Source: Jeotgalicoccus halotolerans (GTDB taxonomy: Bacteria > Bacillota > Bacilli > Staphylococcales > Salinicoccaceae). From it: a stretch of DNA of 41,856 bases. Positions within the stretch are counted from its first letter, which is position 1. Each line of letters begins with the position of its first letter. Made by a program: the position numbers and the translations under genes. The notes below the pieces were generated by a model. It had not been told where the DNA came from. It searched no databases and was given only the letters and a program-made list of their open reading frames with translations. Of this stretch, positions 36,170 to 41,856 are shown piece by piece. The stretch covers positions 1 through 41,856 of the forward strand of contig NZ_QUMW01000002.1 of the NCBI RefSeq assembly GCF_003387165.1. Reading direction: 5' to 3'.

Positions 36170-37042
36170 ATGAGTGATTATTTAATTAGAGGTTTAGGTC
36201 TCAATGATGAAGTGCGTATATTTGCTGTTGATACGACAGAAACTATAAATGAAGCAGTGCGCCGCCATGGTGCCTACCCGACAGCGGCAGCTGCGCTTGG
36301 GCGTTCGATGTCTGCAGGTGTGATTATGGGTGCGATGCTTAAAGGTGATGATAAAGCGACGGTAACAATTGAAGGCGGCGGACCGGTTGGCGCTATCGTA
36401 GTAGACAGTGATGCACACGGACATGTGAGAGGATATCTCGGCAATCCGGAAGTGCACTTTGACTTAAACGACCAGGGCAAACTTGATGTGAGACGTGCTG
36501 TCGGAACTGAAGGATATCTGCGTGTAGCGAAAGATATCGGTCTAAAAGATAACTTTGTCGGTTCTGTAGAATTAATTTCAGGTGAACTCGGCGAAGACTT
36601 CTCGTACTACTTCTATGCAAGTGAACAGGTGCCTTCAATCGTTGCACTGGGTGTTTTAGTTAATCCTGATAACACAATACAGGCAGCGGGCGGCTTTGTG
36701 ATTCAGGTGCTGCCTTCAGCAAGCGATGAAACAATTGAATGGCTGAATGAACGTGCGAAAACTATGACGCCTGTATCTAAACTGCTTGCAAAAGGATTAT
36801 CGCCTGAACAAGTTATAGATGAAGCTCTTGGTGAAGAAAACTGGAGATCACTTGATAGTATGCAGGTCAGCTTTGAATGTAATTGTTCAAAAGAGCGTTT
36901 TATAAATGCAATCAGCGCACTGGATCCTAAAGACATTATGACGATGATTAAAGAAGATGGCGGCGCGGAAGCGGATTGTCATTTCTGCCGCAACAAAGAA
37001 TGGATTACAAAAGAAGAACTGCAGGAACTTATCACCCGCTAA
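36170..37042 (+). CDS. hslO: Redox-activated chaperone Hsp33
   Basis: A holdase chaperone that unfolds on oxidation of its zinc centre. The 290-residue protein has the four C-terminal zinc cysteines C237, C239, C270 and C273 in the CxC...CxxC pattern. The N-terminal domain shows AVDTTETINEAVRRH and GGGPVGAIVVDSDAHG. The start follows GGAGG. The cysK promoter begins five bases after the stop, the conserved hslO-cysK order. Confidence 0.96.
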   Translation: MSDYLIRGLGLNDEVRIFAVDTTETINEAVRRHGAYPTAAAALGRSMSAGVIMGAMLKGDDKATVTIEGGGPVGAIVVDSDAHGHVRGYLGNPEVHFDLNDQGKLDVRRAVGTEGYLRVAKDIGLKDNFVGSVELISGELGEDFSYYFYASEQVPSIVALGVLVNPDNTIQAAGGFVIQVLPSASDETIEWLNERAKTMTPVSKLLAKGLSPEQVIDEALGEENWRSLDSMQVSFECNCSKERFINAISALDPKDIMTMIKEDGGAEADCHFCRNKEWITKEELQELITR

Positions 37043-37046
37043 TTGT

Positions 37047-37075
37047 TTGAAAACCGGCAGTTTTAATGGTATATT
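37047..37075 (+). promoter_or_regulatory. Sigma-A promoter of cysK
   Basis: TTGAAA (37047-37052), 17 bases, TATATT (37070-37075), with TGG just before the -10 as an extended element. No CymR-type operator or T-box was recognised. Confidence 0.8.
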
Positions 37076-37111
37076 ATTCATAGTTACTAACTAGGGATAG
37101 GAGTGTTTCTT

Positions 37112-38047
37112 GTGAACAGCGTATTCAATAACATTTCAGAAGCAATCGGAAATACACCGCTGGTAAAGTTAAACCAGCTGACTGATGAAAACAGTGCAGA
37201 TGTTTATGTAAAAGTAGAGTTTATGAACCCGGGCAGCTCGGTTAAAGACCGCATTGCCTTAGCGATGATTGAAAAAGCAGAAGCAACAGGTGAATTAACT
37301 GCTGACATGACAATCGTTGAACCGACGAGCGGAAATACCGGTATCGGTCTTGCTATGGTAGCGGCATCAAAAGGTTATAAAGCAATTTTAGTGATGCCTG
37401 ATACGATGAGCAAAGAGCGCCGCAACCTGCTGCGTGCCTATGGTGCAGAACTTGTTCTGACTCCGGGAGCAGACGGTATGAAAGGCGCAATTAAAAAAGC
37501 ATCGGAACTTGCAGAAAAAGACAGTTACTTTATGCCTCAGCAGTTTGAGAACCCTGCCAACCCTGAAATTCACGCTAAAACAACAGGTAAAGAATTAGTT
37601 GAACAGGCGAATTCAGCAGGCTTTGCAATCGATGCGTTTATTTCGGGCATCGGTACGGGCGGAACAATCAGCGGTGCCGGCAAAGTACTGAAAGAAAACT
37701 TCGGAAATGTTAAAGTTGTTGCGGTTGAACCGACGGATTCAGCGGTTTTAAGCGGGAAAGAACCAGGTCCTCATAAAATCCAGGGTATCGGTGCAGGATT
37801 CGTTCCTAAGACATTAGATACTGATATCTATGATGAAATTATCGCAATTGAAAATGAAGAATCGATGGATACAGCGAGAGAACTTGCTAAAAAAGAAGGT
37901 ATCCTCGGCGGTATTTCTTCAGGCGCTGCAGTTAAAGCGGGTCTCAAAGTCGCAAAAGAACTCGGCAAAGGTAAAAACGTGGTTGTTGTGCTGCCGTCAA
38001 ATGGCGAAAGATATTTATCAACACCATTATTTAACTTCGAAGACTAA
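37112..38047 (+). CDS. cysK: Cysteine synthase A (O-acetylserine sulfhydrylase)
   Basis: PLP enzyme making cysteine from O-acetylserine and sulfide. The 311-residue protein has the PLP lysine K45 in [10 protein letters not shown], the TSGNTG substrate loop, GTGGTISG for the PLP phosphate, and SSGAA near the end. GTG 37112 is chosen because AGGAG (37099-37103) is eight bases ahead, while GTG 37103 overlaps it. It is monocistronic, with its own promoter and terminator. Confidence 0.96.
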   Translation: MNSVFNNISEAIGNTPLVKLNQLTDENSADVYVKVEFMNPGSSVKDRIALAMIEKAEATGELTADMTIVEPTSGNTGIGLAMVAASKGYKAILVMPDTMSKERRNLLRAYGAELVLTPGADGMKGAIKKASELAEKDSYFMPQQFENPANPEIHAKTTGKELVEQANSAGFAIDAFISGIGTGGTISGAGKVLKENFGNVKVVAVEPTDSAVLSGKEPGPHKIQGIGAGFVPKTLDTDIYDEIIAIENEESMDTARELAKKEGILGGISSGAAVKAGLKVAKELGKGKNVVVVLPSNGERYLSTPLFNFED

Positions 38048-38058
38048 TTTAAATAGAA

Positions 38059-38090
38059 AAACTCCGTCTGCTCTGCAGGCGGAGTTTTTT
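38059..38090 (+). terminator. Intrinsic terminator of cysK
   Basis: Thirteen-position stem (38059-38071 / 38075-38087, with one G-T pair), TCT loop and T-run. Confidence 0.93.
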
Positions 38091-38145
38091 GGTGTGCTGT
38101 ATATTTTACCCCGGAAATATTTGAAGGAATAATCATCTTTAAACA

Positions 38146-38154
38146 TGTTATAAT
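38146..38154 (+). promoter_or_regulatory. Extended -10 promoter of folP-folB-folK-(lysS)
   Basis: TGTTATAAT is a perfect -10 with TGn extension, 39 bases before the folP ATG. The -35 is weak. Confidence 0.6.
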
Positions 38155-38193
38155 ATGACTATTCAATTTATGTAAAAGCAGAGGTAGATTTTA

Positions 38194-38988
38194 ATGGAAA
38201 GACTGAAAGTAATGGGTATTTTAAACACCACACCGGATTCCTTCAGCGACGGCGGCAAGTACAATTCTGTCGAAGCGGCTGTGAAGCGCGCTCTGGAAAT
38301 GGTTGGAGAAGGCGCTGATATTATTGACGTCGGCGGATATTCAACGCGTCCGGGCTATACTGAAATTACTGCAGAAGAAGAAATTGAACGTACGGCCCCA
38401 GTGGTGAAGGCGCTCAGAGAAGCAGGAATAACTGCGGATATTTCAGTCGATACGTTCAGAAGCGATGTGGCACGCGCTGTACTGGAAGCGGGTGCGACGA
38501 TGATTAATGATCAATGGCGGGGTATTTACGATGAAAAAATACTCGATGTAGTCGCAGAGTTTGATGTGCCGATTTTTCTAATGCATAATAATGACCACAG
38601 CACTTATAAAAACGTGACTGAAGATATGATCAGAGAGCTTAAAGAATCCGCTGAACTCGCTTTAAAACATGGTGTTAAAAAAGAAAACATCTGGCTTGAC
38701 CCGGGCATCGGTTTTGTTAAATCGAGAGAAGAAGAAATAGAAGTGATGCAGAATCTTGACCGGCTTACAGCTGAAGGTTATCCGGTGCTCCTTGCAACAA
38801 GCAGAAAGCGTATGGTCAAAGAGCTGATTGGCGGAGAAACAAATGCTGATGATCGTGATGCAGGCACACTTGCGACGACGATTATCGGTATTGACGCGGG
38901 TGTCAAAGCAGTCAGAGTTCATAACGTGAAAATGAACCGCCAGGCGGCAGATGTCTATATGAAACTAAAAGGTGATTACAATGGATAA
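38194..38988 (+). CDS. folP: Dihydropteroate synthase
   Basis: Condenses p-aminobenzoate with dihydropterin pyrophosphate; the sulfonamide target. The 264-residue TIM barrel has MGILNTTPDSFSDGGKY, DVGGYSTRPG, LDPGIGF and a C-terminal RVHNV. AGAGGTAG precedes the ATG. It overlaps folB by eight bases. Together folP, folB and folK supply three consecutive enzymes of the folate branch. Confidence 0.97.
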   Translation: MERLKVMGILNTTPDSFSDGGKYNSVEAAVKRALEMVGEGADIIDVGGYSTRPGYTEITAEEEIERTAPVVKALREAGITADISVDTFRSDVARAVLEAGATMINDQWRGIYDEKILDVVAEFDVPIFLMHNNDHSTYKNVTEDMIRELKESAELALKHGVKKENIWLDPGIGFVKSREEEIEVMQNLDRLTAEGYPVLLATSRKRMVKELIGGETNADDRDAGTLATTIIGIDAGVKAVRVHNVKMNRQAADVYMKLKGDYNG

Positions 38989-39355
38989 AATTCATATTAA
39001 TGGAATTAAAACATACGCGTATCACGGCGCCATTCAGGAAGAACGGATACTCGGACAGTATTTTATTACGGATCTTGTCCTTCACACTGATTTAACAGCA
39101 GCATCTAAGACAGATGATTTGTCTGCTACTGTACATTACGGCGAAGTATATAATATAGTGGAAGAGATTGTAAAAGGTGAACCGGTGAGTCTGCTTGAAC
39201 GCCTCGCTGGTAAAATCAATACGGAATTATTTGACCGGTATGATAAAATAATAGAGATAGAAACAACTATAACTAAACCTAATCCACCAATAGATGGAAA
39301 TTATGAAAGCGTGGCAATCACGCTGCACGGAAAGCGGGAAACATCATGGCAATAG
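38981..39355 (+). CDS. folB: Dihydroneopterin aldolase
   Basis: A 124-residue enzyme producing 6-hydroxymethyl-dihydropterin. Landmarks are INGIKTYAYHGAIQEER, VHYGEVY and the C-terminal ITKPNPPIDGNYESVAIT. ATG 38981 is used because GGTGAT at 38971-38976 is its ribosome site; the GTG at 38972 lies inside that site. It overlaps folP (8 bases) and folK (10 bases). Confidence 0.96.
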   Translation: MDKIHINGIKTYAYHGAIQEERILGQYFITDLVLHTDLTAASKTDDLSATVHYGEVYNIVEEIVKGEPVSLLERLAGKINTELFDRYDKIIEIETTITKPNPPIDGNYESVAITLHGKRETSWQ

Positions 39356-39822
39356 CTTATCTCGGACTCGGAAGCAATATCGGTGACAGAGAAGGAAGTC
39401 TGAAAAACGCAATCGCTAAATTATCCGAAGTGCAAGGGATAGAAGTAACGAAAATTTCATCGCAGTATGAAACGAAACCTTACGGGAAAACAGATCAGCC
39501 TGACTTTATGAACATGGCAATAGAAGTGGACACGAATTTAACGCCGCTTGATCTTCTGGAAACGGTGCTTGGAGTCGAACATGAGCTCGGGCGGGTCAGA
39601 AACGAAGTGTGGGGACCGCGCAGTATCGATATCGATGTACTCCTTTACGAAGATCTCGAACTGCAGCTGACAGACTTAAAAGTGCCCCACCCGGAAATGC
39701 ACCTGCGTTCGTTCGTCATCGATCCGCTGAACGAGATTGCGCCGAAAAGAGAACATCCGACCTTGCATATGACGGTAGAAAAAATTAAAGATAAATTAGA
39801 TAAAAGTCAATCAGCCGAGTGA
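39346..39822 (+). CDS. folK: 6-hydroxymethyl-7,8-dihydropterin pyrophosphokinase
   Basis: A 158-residue HPPK that activates the pterin for FolP. Diagnostic stretches are YLGLGSNIGDRE, then YETKPYGKTDQPDFMN and GPRSIDIDVLLYED with PHPEMHLRSFV. It starts inside folB. lysS follows 44 bases later, with a ribosome site but no terminator between. Confidence 0.97.
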   Translation: MAIAYLGLGSNIGDREGSLKNAIAKLSEVQGIEVTKISSQYETKPYGKTDQPDFMNMAIEVDTNLTPLDLLETVLGVEHELGRVRNEVWGPRSIDIDVLLYEDLELQLTDLKVPHPEMHLRSFVIDPLNEIAPKREHPTLHMTVEKIKDKLDKSQSAE

Positions 39823-39854
39823 CTTTAATATAAATATTATTACAACATATATAG

Positions 39855-41354
<1,500 letters not shown>

Positions 41355-41367
41355 TATATATTTATGG

Positions 41368-41406
41368 AAACACCGCTCTCCCTATAGGATTGCGGTGTTT
41401 TTTGCT
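41368..41406 (+). terminator. Intrinsic terminator of lysS
   Basis: Nine-pair stem AAACACCGC / GCGGTGTTT with a 15-base loop and a T-run, 13 bases after the lysS stop. Confidence 0.9.
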
Positions 41407-41525
41407 TTATTGTGCGGAATATTTAGCAGTTTTACTATTTTTATATCTCGTTGGATTTTTGAGAGACAACCTTTTATTTTCGCCTATTATATAGGGAGAG
41501 AAAACTTATTTTAGGAGGAGATGGA

Positions 41526-41856
41526 ATGTTTTTAAACAAGCATCTTATGTCACCGGAATTTTTATACTATAAAGCGCTGGAAAAGAGAACGGAATTAGAT
41601 TTTGAAGAAAGATGTAATTTGTATAACATTCAGAAAGGTTTTGACAGAGAATGCCTGTACGATAAAATGAAAACGCGAAAAAAATTGTACTTCTCATAAG
41701 AGATACAGTGGCAAAAAATTCATATTTTGTTGAACATGCTGATATTACTAGACTGAAACGTGGTCTGTATTGCGGTTCTTGTAAACAATTCGATTTAGCT
41801 AAAGGGCAATTTCAATTCATTTGTAACAGCTGCGGATCAGTTGAGAGTTATGAAAC
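41526..41856 (+). pseudogene. NERD-type (nuclease-related) protein, frameshifted and internally shortened; runs off the window
   Basis: ATG 41526 with a strong AGGAGGAG opens a 57-codon frame stopping at 41697. Its NLYNIQKGFDRECLYDK resembles the N-terminus of NERD-domain proteins. The -1 frame then continues to the window end and encodes a four-cysteine zinc ribbon (YCGSC...ICNSC), such as closes many of these proteins. The frames meet at a run of seven A (41678-41684). The roughly 100-residue nuclease core expected between the two parts is not present. It is most likely a decaying gene; frameshifting at A-AAA-AAA is an alternative. The family assignment rests on short stretches. Confidence 0.5.

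Overview
The window (about 42 kb, low to moderate G+C, dense strong Shine-Dalgarno sites, stem-plus-T-run terminators) is a chromosomal housekeeping segment from a Firmicute. Gene order follows the Bacillus/Staphylococcus origin-proximal block: 5S rRNA, yaaO-like decarboxylase, tmk, darA, holB, ricT, yabA, trmN6, yazA, rsmI, (abrB), metS, tatD, rnmV, rsmA, veg, then ispE, purR, ridA, spoVG, glmU, prs, rplY/ctc, pth, mfd, mazG, rqcP, divIC, yabR, tilS, hpt, ftsH, then hslO, cysK, folP, folB, folK, lysS. The hslO-cysK-folPBK-lysS order, a lone ispE and murT-gatD point to Staphylococcaceae. The extra abrB, the displaced murT-gatD and several acidic C-terminal tails suggest a salt-tolerant relative of Staphylococcus (for example the Jeotgalicoccus/Salinicoccus group) rather than Staphylococcus itself. 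This placement is inference from gene order and protein style, not a database match.

Layout. 1-6284: end of an rRNA operon, then a tight operon for nucleotide supply, DNA replication and RNA modification. 6285-11506: abrB on the minus strand, metS-tatD, rnmV-rsmA and veg with a consensus sigma-A promoter. 11507-17414: an accessory segment inserted between veg and ispE. It holds a luciferase-like monooxygenase with its FMN reductase, a second convergent flavin reductase with a palindromic operator candidate, and a two-part ABC-2 transport locus. 17415-33930: ispE to ftsH. 33959-35985: murT-gatD on the minus strand, placed between ftsH and hslO. 36170-41354: hslO, cysK, the folate genes and lysS. 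41526-41856: a broken or frameshifted nuclease-related (NERD-type) gene running off the right edge.

The best candidate for an unusual system is at 14025-17373. A protein with a degenerate ABC-ATPase-like N-terminal half (no P-loop, catalytic Glu or H-loop His) fused to a LytTR DNA-binding domain is followed by an ABC-2 permease. After a terminator comes an intact ABC ATPase with a second permease that is visibly paralogous to the first. The arrangement reads as a duplicated ATPase-permease cassette in which one ATPase has become a transcription factor. Two LytTR-box-like sequences lie between the halves. The rest of the window is essentially core genome: translation, tRNA/rRNA modification, repair, nucleotide, folate and cell-wall precursor functions. 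No CRISPR array, insertion sequence, tRNA gene or prophage was seen.
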